Origin: Nannochloris sp. 'desiccata'
Taxonomy: Eukaryota > Chlorophyta > Trebouxiophyceae > Chlorellales > Chlorellaceae
Assembly (NCBI GenBank): GCA_019044685.2
Contig: JAGTXX020000011.1
Coordinates: 1,798,001 to 1,862,000 of the forward strand
Direction of reading: 5' to 3'
Length of the DNA stretch: 64,000 nucleotides
The position numbers and the translations under genes were made by a program. This document shows, one piece after another, positions 51,378-60,820 of the stretch. The stretch's first letter is position 1, and every line of letters starts with the position of its first letter. Below the pieces are notes generated by a model that was not told the origin of the DNA, ran no database searches, and saw only the letters and a program-made list of their open reading frames with translations.

Positions 51378-52182
51378 TTAAGGCTGTGCATACTGCATTG
51401 TCCACTGTTTCGCTGTATTCATCGCATCAACTTCATTTGTCTTCCAATGCTTGGCTATTCCTTCATCAAGGGGGTCATCAGGGTTTGGCGCACTCATTAA
51501 GGCTTGGATACTGAGCAGGACGGTTCTGATTTGAAGAGCAGGAGACCATTTATCTTTTAAAATATCAAGACATATCCTACCGAGTTTGTCTACATTGGGG
51601 TGGTATATTTTAGTTAAGAATCGGACCTATAGTTCAGGGAAATTTAAAGAAAATTTGGTGAGGGGACGGGTGAGAAAACATTAAGGTTACGGAAGGCAGG
51701 GCGGCAAAAAAGATAATTTGTTGTTTACAACATTTGATATCTTACCTTGGGTGCTGCCATGGGGTAGTCTTCTGGCAAGAAGAGCTCAAGCTTATACAAT
51801 CCACCTTGATAAGGAGATGATTCTGGACCCAAGATAATCACATTAAAGTACCGAAGGTTATCCTCCGAGGGAGCTGCACTAATCCCGTCAACTGCGGAAA
51901 TGAATTTTAAAATAGGAAAGTATGATTAGTTAGACTGACCAGGGAAAGCAAATAAGGAAGCAGAATCAACGGTGCATTATAGGCTTACCTGGCTCGCTCA
52001 TCAAACGCTGAGTTTCCTGTAAAGCAGAGAAGGAGGCAAAGTGAGGGAAGTGGACGAATTGTAGGTGGCAAAGGTCAGAACATGCGGCGAAGCTTGAGAT
52101 AATGATGTAATCATGAGCAATATATGTGCTTGAGTACCTTGATAATGCGTCGAGGAAGCTGGGCTTGCTGGGCCGCTAGCAT
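51378..52182 (-). CDS. UBC13: Ubiquitin-conjugating enzyme E2 N (UBC13)
   Basis: Four exons (52138-52182, 51989-52016, 51746-51891, 51378-51626) join in phase to 155 residues. The active-site block [20 protein letters not shown] is identical to that of animal and plant UBC13, and [21 protein letters not shown] follows. LPRRIIKETQRL at the start and [20 protein letters not shown] complete the fold. UBC13 pairs with an inactive UEV partner to make K63-linked ubiquitin chains in DNA-damage tolerance and signalling. Exon 2 is only 28 nt. A few extra residues (MLAAQQAQ) precede the usual start. Confidence 0.95.
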
Positions 52183-52678
52183 ATTGATCTGCTCTATAAA
52201 TTCCAGATAAAACTCAGAGGGTATTTTTTGCTAAGCGGGCCCTTAACCAAAGCTTTGGTTCGCACTTGTAATCTATTTGCTGATTTTCAATAATAGGTGG
52301 TCGAGAAGGCTACTTTTGACTTCAAGGAAATGCTGTACCCGGTGACCGAAGAATTAAAAGAAGAATTCCACTGGATTTTTCAGTCGGACGAGTGCGCTTG
52401 GTAGCCAGGCCAAAAAGCTTGCAACCAGGGTTGCATTTACCCGGCTATTTGGCTATTTGGCTACTTTTTTGTAGCCAAAAGGATTTCAGAAGGAAAAAAT
52501 AGCCGGGAAAAAGTCGCCGGCCAGCATGGCCGGCGAGAAAAAATAGCCGGTGAAAATAGCCAAAAATAGTTGGAAAATGAGAAAAATAGCCGAACTTCAG
52601 AACATAAAATTTGTAATTTTCCCTTTTAATTTTCTTAGAAAAGCATTGACAATTCATACTTGAACCCATTCATTGGCT

Positions 52679-53760
52679 ATGAGCACTCCATCTAATCCTC
52701 AGAGTGTTCAGCAACCCGAGCATGATCAAGTAATCACTGATGAGGTGATCAGCTTGGTTGATCAACCCGCTTCCACCTCCGATGAGGAGATGATTGAACT
52801 TGGTAGCGAGAGTGATGCAGAGTCTCCTCAAAAGGTGAGCCCTGCTGCAGTAGACTTGCAAGGAAAATTCAAACCAACGTTGGTTTAAAATTTAACCTGG
52901 GTCCTTTCTTCTTGGCTGCTGCTGTTCGCTATTTGCAGGAAGAACCGAAGTCTAAGAGACTTAAAGGAGGTATTCGCGACTTTCTAATTCTTATATCAAA
53001 TGAAGCACAGCCCATCAACGGCAATGGCAACCAACAGAGCGCCGTAGATGGCCTTGTTGCCGCCGCCGCCGGCAGCGGTTCAAAAAAGCGTGAGTATGCC
53101 AAGGAAGAAGGGCAACGCAAGTTTCAGTCTGAATGGGTTGATTTATACCCTTGGCTACGCATGACTCCTGCTGGTAATCTCTTCTGCAATGCCTGCTCTA
53201 TTTTCTACAAGAAGCCTGTCCTAATGAAGAATTATAAGGTCTGTGATTTGAACAAGCACCAAAACACCGCCAACAAGCACCCCAAGGCAATGGCTGCTTA
53301 TCAGGGAGGAGAATATGACGATCTAGCTGTTGCCACTACCAATGCTATTAAAACAGTAGATAACTCCTCTAAGAAGTTGGTTACTCTTGCTGAAGCTTAT
53401 GATAATGGCTTAGGCGCGATGCGGCAAAAACAATTCCAAAACAAACTGATTCAATTCATGACTATTTTTCAACTTTTGAAACACCACCGCCCTATGTCCG
53501 ATTATGAATGGCATCTCCAGACCTTGACCGTTCATCCTGTGATCGGTGAGACCATGCCAGAAAAGCACGTGTCCCGTACAGCTGGTTGGGAAATTGCTGA
53601 TGCTATGAATGCCGTCGTCCTCCGCCACACTAAAAACAAGGTGGAGGAGGCTGAATTCTTGAGCCTTTCTATTGATGCCAGCGCTGCTGTTGATACCACC
53701 GACTACTTGAATATTGAATCGCGTTTTTGGCACGATCTGGAGCTTCATCTCCATTCATAA
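52679..53760 (+). CDS. Truncated hAT-like transposase, zinc-finger N-terminal part (left arm)
   Basis: Exons 52679-52834 and 52939-53760 encode 325 residues. The acidic Ser-rich start is followed by SKRLKGGIRDF and a TTF/BED-like zinc finger region: YPWLRMTPAGNLFCNACSIFYKKP with later His residues in NKHQNTANKHPKAM. Then comes the beginning of a DUF4371-like core, FLSLSIDASAAVDTTDYLNI, typical of ZNF862-like hAT proteins. The frame stops where the mirror arm begins, so the RNase-H-like catalytic core with its later acids is missing. It could act only as a DNA-binding fragment, if expressed. Confidence 0.6.
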
Positions 53761-54583
53761 TCGGACATAGGGCGGTGGTGTTTCAAAAGTTGAAAAATAG
53801 TCATGAATTGAATCAGTTTGTTTTGGAATTGTTTTTGCCGCATCGCGCCTAAGCCATTATCATAAGCTTCAGCAAGAGTAACCAACTTCTTAGAGGAGTT
53901 ATCTACTGTTTTAATAGCATTGGTAGTGGCAACAGCTAGATCGTCATATTCTCCTCCCTGATAAGCAGCCATTGCCTTGGGGTGCTTGTTGGCGGTGTTT
54001 TGGTGCTTGTTCAAATCACAGACCTTATAATTCTTCATTAGGACAGGCTTCTTGTAGAAAATAGAGCAGGCATTGCAGAAGAGATTACCAGCAGGAGTCA
54101 TGCGTAGCCAAGGGTATAAATCAACCCATTCAGACTGAAACTTGCGTTGCCCTTCTTCCTTGGCATACTCACGCTTTTTTGAACCGCTGCCGGCGGCGGC
54201 GGCAACAAGGCCATCTACGGCGCTCTGTTGGTTGCCATTGCCGTTGATGGGCTGTGCTTCATTTGATATAAGAATTAGAAAGTCGCGAATACCTCCTTTA
54301 AGTCTCTTAGACTTCGGTTCTTCCTGCAAATAGCGAACAGCAGCAGCCAAGAAGAAAGGACCCAGGTTAAATTTTAAACCAACGTTGGTTTGAATTTTCC
54401 TTGCAAGTCTACTGCAGCAGGGCTCACCTTTTGAGGAGACTCTGCATCACTCTCGCTACCAAGTTCAATCATCTCCTCATCGGAGGTGGAAGCGGGTTGA
54501 TCAACCAAGCTGATCACCTCATCAGTGATTACTTGATCATGCTCGGGTTGCTGAACACTCTGAGGATTAGATGGAGTGCTCAT
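53745..54583 (-). CDS. Truncated hAT-like transposase, mirror copy (right arm)
   Basis: By symmetry the exons are 54428-54583 and 53745-54323. The coding part is identical in protein to the left copy as far as SDYEW, after which it meets a stop in the central spacer. It has the zinc finger but none of the DUF4371-like part. It is a by-product of the inverted duplication. Confidence 0.5.
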
Positions 54584-54935
54584 AGCCAATGAATGGGTTC
54601 AAGTATGAATTGTCAATGCTTTTCTAAGAAAATTAAAAGGGAAAATTACAAATTTTATGTTCTGAAGTTCGGCTATTTTTCTCATTTTCCAACTATTTTT
54701 GGCTATTTTCACCGGCTATTTTTTCTCGCCGGCCATGCTGGCCGGCGACTTTTTCCCGGCTATTTTTTCCTTCTGAAATCCTTTTGGCTACAAAAAAGTA
54801 GCCAAATAGCCAAATAGCCGGGTAAATGCAACCCTGCGGCTCGCGCTTTATTTAGATAGTTTTAATTACCAAGGCAGATTCTGTGGAAGAGGCTCTTCCT
54901 CGCGATTCTTCTTGATTATATCAAAGATAAACATA

Positions 54936-55862
54936 ATGCAAAGGCCGAGCCACTGCCACCTTACCATGCTCGCCACAGGCGCAGCAGTAGCTGCAAGAGG
55001 TATAGCCGCCGGGAAGGTAAGAGGAACGGTATTTTCTGGCTTTTCTGGCTTTGCCTTCAGAATTTTCATGAATCATTTGTTAAAAAATATGAGCTTGCTG
55101 TTTCATTTTGTAGGCCCATGCGGCTCCATTTTTCAATGGCCGTCACCCTTTAGTGGCATCTTTATCAGCGTCTGCTGGTTGCAATGCAGCCACATGCACT
55201 GATCCCAACTGCCCCGTGCACCGCCCAAAATGGACCCCTCCACCTCAGGACGACCCTCAGTCGCTGAAGGTTGCAAGTGAGGGTGGATTTTCATGGACGG
55301 AATGTATCCCCGCGTTTGGTAGTATTATTGCTGCAGGGTCGGGAGTCGTAGCTTTGCTGTACTGTGCCTGGACGCTGGTAAGGGCTTTGTTTTTCGACTT
55401 TGGCGTTGTATTCAATATATTCTCATTCCAACCTTCTCCCTCCCTTCATTTTTGTAGCAAATAGCTGAACCCAATGATGTTGGTGGAGGAATGAACAAGG
55501 TCAACATCAACAAAATCGTTACAGGAGCTATACTTGGATTTGTTCCATCCGTGGGTGGCGCCGTGGGTTTCATAGACTCGCGTGCAAAGTCGCGTACAAG
55601 TAAAGTAGGTAAAGATCTTGAGAAGAAGATGGATAGCAACAAGATAGATCTTGAGAAGAAGATGGATAGCAACAAGATAGATCTTGAGAAGAAGATGGAT
55701 AGCAACAAGATAGATCTTGAGAAGAAGATGGATAGCAACAAGATAGATCTTGAGAAGAAGATGGATAGCAACGAGAAAAAGATGGATAAGATGATGGAGA
55801 TGCTTATTGCTTTGGGCCAGGACATTGCATTTATCAAGGGAGCGGACAGCAAGAAAAAGTAA
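54936..55862 (+). CDS. Targeted membrane protein with tandem coiled-coil repeats, copy 1
   Basis: Exons 54936-55016, 55114-55377 and 55458-55862 encode 249 residues. The N-terminus (MQRPSHCHLTMLATGAAVAARGI) resembles a mitochondrial or plastid presequence. A Cys/His cluster follows (GCNAATCTDPNCPVHRPKW). Hydrophobic segments are IIAAGSGVVALLYCAW (~95-115) and IVTGAILGFVPSVGGAVGFI (~130-150). The C-terminal third has about five tandem 11-residue units DLEKKMDSNKI, a hendecad coiled coil, and ends FIKGADSKKK. I do not recognise the family. Open frames and splice sites are kept in both copies, so the gene is probably functional. Its layout resembles the palindrome gene at 32 kb. Confidence 0.75.
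55614..55780 (+). repeat. 33-bp tandem repeat encoding 11-residue coiled-coil units
   Basis: Four perfect 33-bp units beginning GATCTTGAGAAGAAGATGG and a partial fifth. The partner gene at 58028 has two full units and a partial one. The unit length keeps frame, so length can change without loss of the gene. Confidence 0.9.
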
Positions 55863-56178
55863 ACGGGGGCTTTTTGTGTGCGGTGACGAATGAGGCATTG
55901 CAGAGGATGATTCTCTTGCAACAATATTTTTTTTAATTTTTCCTTCAAACCAATAATATATCACGTATCTCGCGTAGCAAGTTGCTACAAATAATAAATT
56001 ACATAATCTTTCTTTTTTTCAGTTTTGGTACTGTACACTTTATTTCACCCTGTTGGGGTTAAATTGTTTTGTTTTGTTTTAAGTCATCTAAATAACAGCT
56101 AGTTCCGTTTGAAGCTGTTGATTAGCTTGCAAAAAATGCCAGGATACCTAAGTCTTCGGTAATGTATGTAAAGCTTGG

Positions 56179-56379
56179 CTAAGGCTGATTGTTGCCAGGT
56201 GGTAGCGGTGGCTGGACACGTTTCTGAGGCCAGCGTCGAGGGACTTTGAAGCTAAAGAACGCCTTTTCTTGATGACACACCATAATAAAAATCCCATCTA
56301 TCTCTATCTTTTTCTGGGGCGTATCAAGCCGCATTGGATGTCTGCTGTCGGTTCTCGTGGCGGTGAAGATCACGGCCAT
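56179..56379 (-). CDS. Small conserved-in-duplicate ORF (R1)
   Basis: A 66-codon ATG frame on the minus strand (MAVIFTATRTDSRHPM...), convergent with the coiled-coil gene. It is basic and Pro-rich at its end, with no known domain. Identity with the R2 copy may only reflect recent duplication. It could be the last exon of a lost gene. Confidence 0.3.
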   Translation of the reverse strand: MAVIFTATRTDSRHPMRLDTPQKKIEIDGIFIMVCHQEKAFFSFKVPRRWPQKRVQPPLPPGNNQP

Positions 56380-56545
56380 GAAAATGGTCGGAGAGCAGGC
56401 ATCGCCTGTTTCCCAGGAGCCTACTGTGTTTCACAGAAGTGTTAAATTAATATAGAGCAAACTTAAGGAGGATCCTGCCCGTTTCCTAGGGTGTTTCCCA
56501 CTGTTTCCAAACGAGAACTTCTTGAGTCAATGCTGTGCTCCGCAA

Positions 56546-58007
56546 CAAGAATGGCCGGAAATCTTATATCATTATGTTACTGGGTGTGCGGAAGCAGTTA
56601 CCTGCATTTTCCCTTTTAAGCACATTTTATATTCAGGTGCATTGTTATAAATTAAGTGCGGAGGCAGTATGGAGCATTATGGCGTTTCTCGCCGCCGTGG
56701 TGATGTTGGCGGCAACGTTTTATTACTTTTACACAGGAGACAGCAGACATGGAAAAGCTGAAGCATGCAGGAGGCGGTGGACCCTTATGAATTAACTCTA
56801 TGTTATCACCATAGGCAAGCTTGAGAGGAAATCGTCCTCTAGCATTTTAAATTTAGGCCATCAAGTTTCTGATACCTCGTTGGCGGTGAGAGTGAGGAAG
56901 AAATTAGGGAGTCTGTGCAGCTTTACGCGAGGTAGAAGATCAGCAAGTTTGCTTCTGTGGTAAGCGGTGGAACCTTGGACGGTGCCAGGGACCTTGTATT
57001 GCACCACTTTTTTAATTGCCTTGCTGAGTTGCAAATCTGCATCCCGCCTCATAGCTGTTTGCACGTATTCTTCAGGCACGATGTCTTAAAAACTTCAGGC
57101 ACAATGGGTCGAAGTGCTGACGGTGTAAGATAAATATATTCACACTTTTTGGGTAGCAACGCTCGGCTTGGGACGTTTGCTCCATCTTTCTTGGTGCCTG
57201 TCGTCCTCGTCGGCGGTGGCGGTGGCTTCCTAGGTGACCTTGCGCACGGTTTCATGATCGTTTATCATGTTCTCCACAATTTCATGTGCATTAGTACCGA
57301 GAAATATGAGTTGATTTTGGAGGTATAGCTATGCGGCGGTTTTGGTCGCAGGGCGACCTACATACCGACATCGTTCATTCACGCCAAACCTAAGTAGTCC
57401 CAACAGGACCAGAATTTCGCGGCCTCGGCTGATGTTTTCGGTAGCAGAGATCTGCCCGCACAAAAGCACGTATGGGATTAGGAATCTTTGAGGAACGCAG
57501 GGAATTTAGTTGAATTTGCGATCCAATTTTGATTTGAATTTAAAGTTCAACACATTTTTTTTGGCCCAGTCGCAGCGGGAGTAGCGTTCAATGTCGATGA
57601 TATTTTTTTTGAACGAACAATTGACGTTTTGTGGCGGAAATAATGAAATTTTACTATTTATGATACTTTCTTTTTTGCGTTTCTCGCTCTTATAAGATTT
57701 CGGTAAAAAGGCTCGACAATTTTGATTAGATCGGCCAGGTTCGAGCCAATCGGCCCCACGGTGTTTCTAGTCTCCGTGAAGACGCCAGAACTTAAGCGAG
57801 ATAAACTCGAACTTTAAATATATTAATAAATAAATGCAAATGTTTCTTTCACCCGTCGCCTGCACCTTGATAAAAATTCTTAAATTAGCAAACGGTGGTA
57901 TTCTCTTATCTTTACTGCTGTAAAGATAGCATACACGAATACTCATTATCGATAGAATATTCTGGGGTGCCCTCAAGAACCGCAGCAAAGCGCGGGTCAC
58001 CACCTAG
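56546..58007. mobile_element. Helitron-like remnant between the two direct repeats
   Basis: The right end reads AACCGCAGCAAAGCGCGGGTCACCACCTAG followed by T (GC-rich hairpin region 57979-57997, CTAG at 58004-58007), which resembles Helitron 3' ends (CTRR, insertion before T). A minus-strand frame at 56861-57079 resembles the Helitron Rep-like N domain. No helicase was found. The 5' TC end is not located. The coding piece runs opposite to the orientation implied by CTAG, so the segment may be a composite of two elements. Confidence 0.5.
56861..57079 (-). pseudogene. Fragment of a Helitron replication-initiator (Helitron_like_N) domain
   Basis: The peptide GTVQGSTAYHRSKLADLLP followed by LPNFFLTLTANE fits the Helitron_like_N pattern, in which a G-S/T-x-Y-W region is followed by a P-x-x-F-x-T-x-x-A/C-N/D motif. 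Only ~70 residues are left; the HUH catalytic motif and helicase are missing. It is a relic. Confidence 0.5.
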
Positions 58008-58027
58008 TTATATCAAAGATAAACATA

Positions 58028-58867
58028 ATGCAAAGGCCGAGCCACTGCCACCTTACCATGCTCGCCACAGGCGCAGCAGTAGCTGCAAGAGGTATAGCCG
58101 CCGGGAAGGTAAGAGGAATGGTATTTTCTGGCTTTTCTGGCTTTGCCTTCAGAATTTTCATGAATCATTTGTTAAAAAATATGAGCTTGCTGTTTCATTT
58201 TGTAGGCCCATGCGGCTCCATTTTTCAATGGCCGTCACCCTTTAGTGGCATCTTTATCAGCGTCTGCTGGTTGCAATGCAGCCGCATGCACTGATCCCAA
58301 TTGCCCCGTGCACCGCCCAAAATGGACCCCTCCACCTCAGGACGACCCTCAGTCGCTGAAGGTTGCAAGTGAGGGTGGATTTTCATGGACGGAATGTATT
58401 CCCGCGTTTGGTAGTATTATTGCTGCAGGGTCGGGAGTCGTAGCTTTGCTGTACTGTGCCTGGACGCTGGTAAGGGCTTTGTTTTTCGACTTTGGCGTTG
58501 TATTCAATATATTCTCATTCCAACCTTCTCCCTCCCTTCATTTTTGTAGCAAATAGCTGAACCCAATGAAGTTGGTGGAGGAATGAACAAGGTCAACATC
58601 AACAAAATCGTTACAGGAGCTATACTTGGATTTGTTCCATCCGTGGGTGGGGCCGTGGGTTTCGTAGACTCGCGTGCAAACTCGCGTACAAGTAAAGTAG
58701 GTAAAGATCTTGAGAAGAAGATGGATAGCAACAAGATAGATCTTGAGAAGAAGATGGATAGCAACAAGATAGATATTGAGAAGAAGATGGATAAGATGAT
58801 GGAGATGCTGATTGCTTTGGGCCAGGACATTGCATTTATCAAGGGAGCCGATAGCAAGAAAAAGTAA
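58028..58867 (+). CDS. Targeted membrane protein with tandem coiled-coil repeats, copy 2
   Basis: Exons 58028-58108, 58206-58469 and 58550-58867 encode 220 residues. It matches copy 1 at 54936 nearly residue for residue (for instance GCNAAACTDPNC for GCNAATCTDPNC, EPNEV for EPNDV, RANSRT for RAKSRT). The coiled coil is 29 residues shorter, with two full DLEKKMDSNKI units and one variant. Start, splice sites and stop are intact. The upstream flank differs completely, because the Helitron-like end lies 20 bp before the start codon, so the promoter must differ from that of copy 1. Confidence 0.75.
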
Positions 58868-59191
58868 ACGGGGGCTTTTTGTGTGCGGTGACGAATGAGG
58901 CATTGCAGAGGATGATTCTCTTGCAACAATATTCTTTATTTTTTTTTAATTTTTCCTTCAAACCAATAATATATCACGTATCTCGCGTAGCAAGTTGCTA
59001 CAAATAATAAATTACATAATCTTTCTTTTTTTCAGTTTTGGTACTGTACACTTTATTTCACCCTGTTGGGGTTAAATTGTTTTGTTTTGTTTTAAGTCAT
59101 CTAAATAACAGCTAGTTCCGTTTGAAGCTGTTGATTAGCTTGCAAAAAATGCCAGGATACCTAAGTCTTCGGTAATGTATGCAAAGCTTGG

Positions 59192-59392
59192 CTAAGGCTG
59201 ATTGTTGCCAGGTGGTAGCGGTGGCTGGACACGTTTCTGAGGCCAGCGTCGAGGGACTTTGAAGCTAAAGAACGCCTTTTCTTGATGACACACCATAATA
59301 AAAATCCCATCTATCTCTATCTTTTTCTGGGGCGTATCAAGCCGCATTGGATGTCTGCTGTCGGTTCTCGTGGCGGTGAAGATCACGGCCAT
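59192..59392 (-). CDS. Small conserved-in-duplicate ORF (R2)
   Basis: The R2 counterpart of the frame at 56179-56379, identical in protein. The same doubts apply. Confidence 0.3.
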   Translation of the reverse strand: MAVIFTATRTDSRHPMRLDTPQKKIEIDGIFIMVCHQEKAFFSFKVPRRWPQKRVQPPLPPGNNQP

Positions 59393-59712
59393 GAAAATGG
59401 TCGGAGAGCGGGCATCGCCTGTTTCCCAGGAGCCTACTGTGTTTCACAGAAGTGTTAAATTAATATAGAGCAAACTTAAGGAGGATCCTGCCCGTTTCCT
59501 AGGGTGTTTCCCACTGTTTCCAAACGAGAACTTCTTGAGTCAATGCTGTGCTCCGCAAAAAGGCTCGACAATTTTGATTAGATTCGCGAACATCCCCTGG
59601 CTTTCGTCCAATATACATTATTTCATAAATCCAAGAAGCACCTTTGCTAGCTCCAAAGCGTAGCAAATAGCTCATCTTCCCCCAAAAATAACAAATTATA
59701 TAGCTTATCAAT

Positions 59713-60342
59713 ATGGCTGGAGGTGACGGAGGCCTGCACGTGCCTAAAGGTAAGAGAACTGTCTTCTGAATTAGGAGGTTGGAATCAATTCCCGTGATTG
59801 CCAATTAAAGTAGTCATGCGGCCTTCCATCTTCAATTTCCATCGACATTATTTAGACTTGCTACGTTGCTGCCTCTTCCTAAGATCTAGTGTTCCTCAGA
59901 TCTTCAATTCATGCGCTCAATACTTGCTTGTAACGAGTATATATATATATCATTTTGTGTGACTTGCAGAGATTTGGTCACCTGCTGGAGGGTTTTATGC
60001 CGATCCCCGCAAGTGGAAGAGGAACACATTTGTTGTGGCAGGGTGAGTGAAATTAAGTAAATGATAGTACACTTGTGTAGCTATTGTGTTAAAGATCTAT
60101 GCCCTGATCAAAGGGCCTTGGATGAGAGAGTTAGAATAAGCTGTTAATGTTTACTTTCCGTTTTTTACCGTTGTCCCCTGATTTCTAATACCCAGTTTTT
60201 CTTTCTATTTCTTTTGTGCAGAGCCATCGCATTAGCAGCAGCATACATCTTTTCTAAATCTACACAAATGGAAGAGCGCCATGCAACACCCACAAGACCG
60301 ATTCCATCGCAAAAATGGGCGCCAAAGAGTTTTCCTCAATAG
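59713..60342 (+). CDS. Small single-span protein, perhaps a plant-type mitochondrial complex I subunit
   Basis: Exons 59713-59749, 59970-60042 and 60222-60342 give 76 residues in phase. The sequence starts MAGGDGGLHVPKEIWSPAGG, has YADPRKWKRNT, one membrane span (FVVAGAIALAAAYIF) and ends PIPSQKWAPKSFPQ. This layout (basic KWxRNT before a short span, then ERHxTPTRPIPSQxW) recalls a small plant complex I accessory subunit, but I name it from memory and without a search. Introns are 220 and 179 bp. R2 ends 154 bp upstream, so its promoter lies partly next to the duplication. Confidence 0.65.
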
Positions 60343-60820
60343 TCCTTTAGTTAATTAGTTATTGCTGTCTTTTCCCCCTTTTGTTACCATAATTTAGATG
60401 CTTAAATACCTAATGTACTTTAATTGATTGCAATCTTGATACAACTGCAAGACACAGAAAAAGTGGTCTCGCTTACTCGGCGAGCGCTTGGCCCGCCCGC
60501 AACAAACTTCCATCCAACCCTAAAACCAATTGCTGACACCTTACCAAAGCGCCTGAGGACCTGTAAAGAGCCACTGTCTTGCTGGGAAGGTCCAAATTAT
60601 TATTTTAAAGCAAGGGCTATAGGGTCAAACGAAACCCTGGTGGCAAGGCAAAAGGGGTGGCAGCTCCAGCCTGGCAGCTCATCGATCTCTCTCAAAAAGA
60701 ACGTGATAGCCAGCTTGCCAAGACCCCAGACCTGCAGATCAATCTAAACTTTTATACGTAAAGAAGTGATTCTTTAAGTCATTTTGCCAGAGCTCCGGCT
60801 TTAAAGTAAGGAGCAGAAAG
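60343..60820. other. Intergenic region upstream of the 14-3-3 gene
   Basis: It contains the 3' UTR of the small membrane protein gene and the promoter of the 14-3-3 gene. An open frame of 107 codons at 60424 starts with a non-ATG codon and has no domain, so it was not called. Confidence 0.4.

Larger units (their letters stand above)
52426..54836. mobile_element. Fold-back hAT-type element with 1086-bp mirror arms
   Basis: The element begins CAGGGTTGC and ends GCAACCCTG, as expected for hAT superfamily ends. The left arm 52426-53511 and right arm 53751-54836 are inverted copies, both 1086 bp and apparently almost identical, around a 239-bp unique centre. Each arm holds the same start codon, intron and zinc-finger coding part of a transposase-like gene. 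No 8-bp target duplication is seen (CTTGCAAC left, CGGCTCGC right). The catalytic half of the transposase is absent. Such snap-back forms are non-autonomous. Confidence 0.8.
54916..56545. repeat. Direct duplication, copy R1 (1630 bp)
   Basis: It starts TTATATCAAAG and ends GTGCTCCGCAA, and is nearly identical to R2 at 58008-59558. The length difference of 79 bp is explained by an 87-bp loss in the coiled-coil repeats and an 8-bp gain in a poly-T stretch in R2. Apart from these, only scattered single-base changes were noticed. Confidence 0.9.
58008..59558. repeat. Direct duplication, copy R2 (1551 bp)
   Basis: Second copy of the R unit. Its left edge coincides exactly with the CTAG end of the Helitron-like segment. 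Its right edge is followed by AAAGGCTCGACAATTTTGATT, a sequence also present inside the segment between the copies, near 57704. Confidence 0.9.

Noticed and set aside
52426..54836. 8-bp target-site duplication of the hAT-type element
   Set aside because: The eight bases outside the two ends do not match, so no duplication is claimed.
55614..55780. CRISPR-like array of 33-bp repeats
   Set aside because: The repeats are contiguous without spacers and encode an in-frame coiled coil in a eukaryotic gene.
57700..57765. Possible tRNA (GGTTCGAGCC resembles a T arm)
   Set aside because: No matching acceptor stem, D arm or anticodon arm could be folded around it.
60424..60747. 107-codon frame upstream of the 14-3-3 gene
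   Set aside because: It starts with a non-ATG codon, shows no domain and lies in the promoter region.
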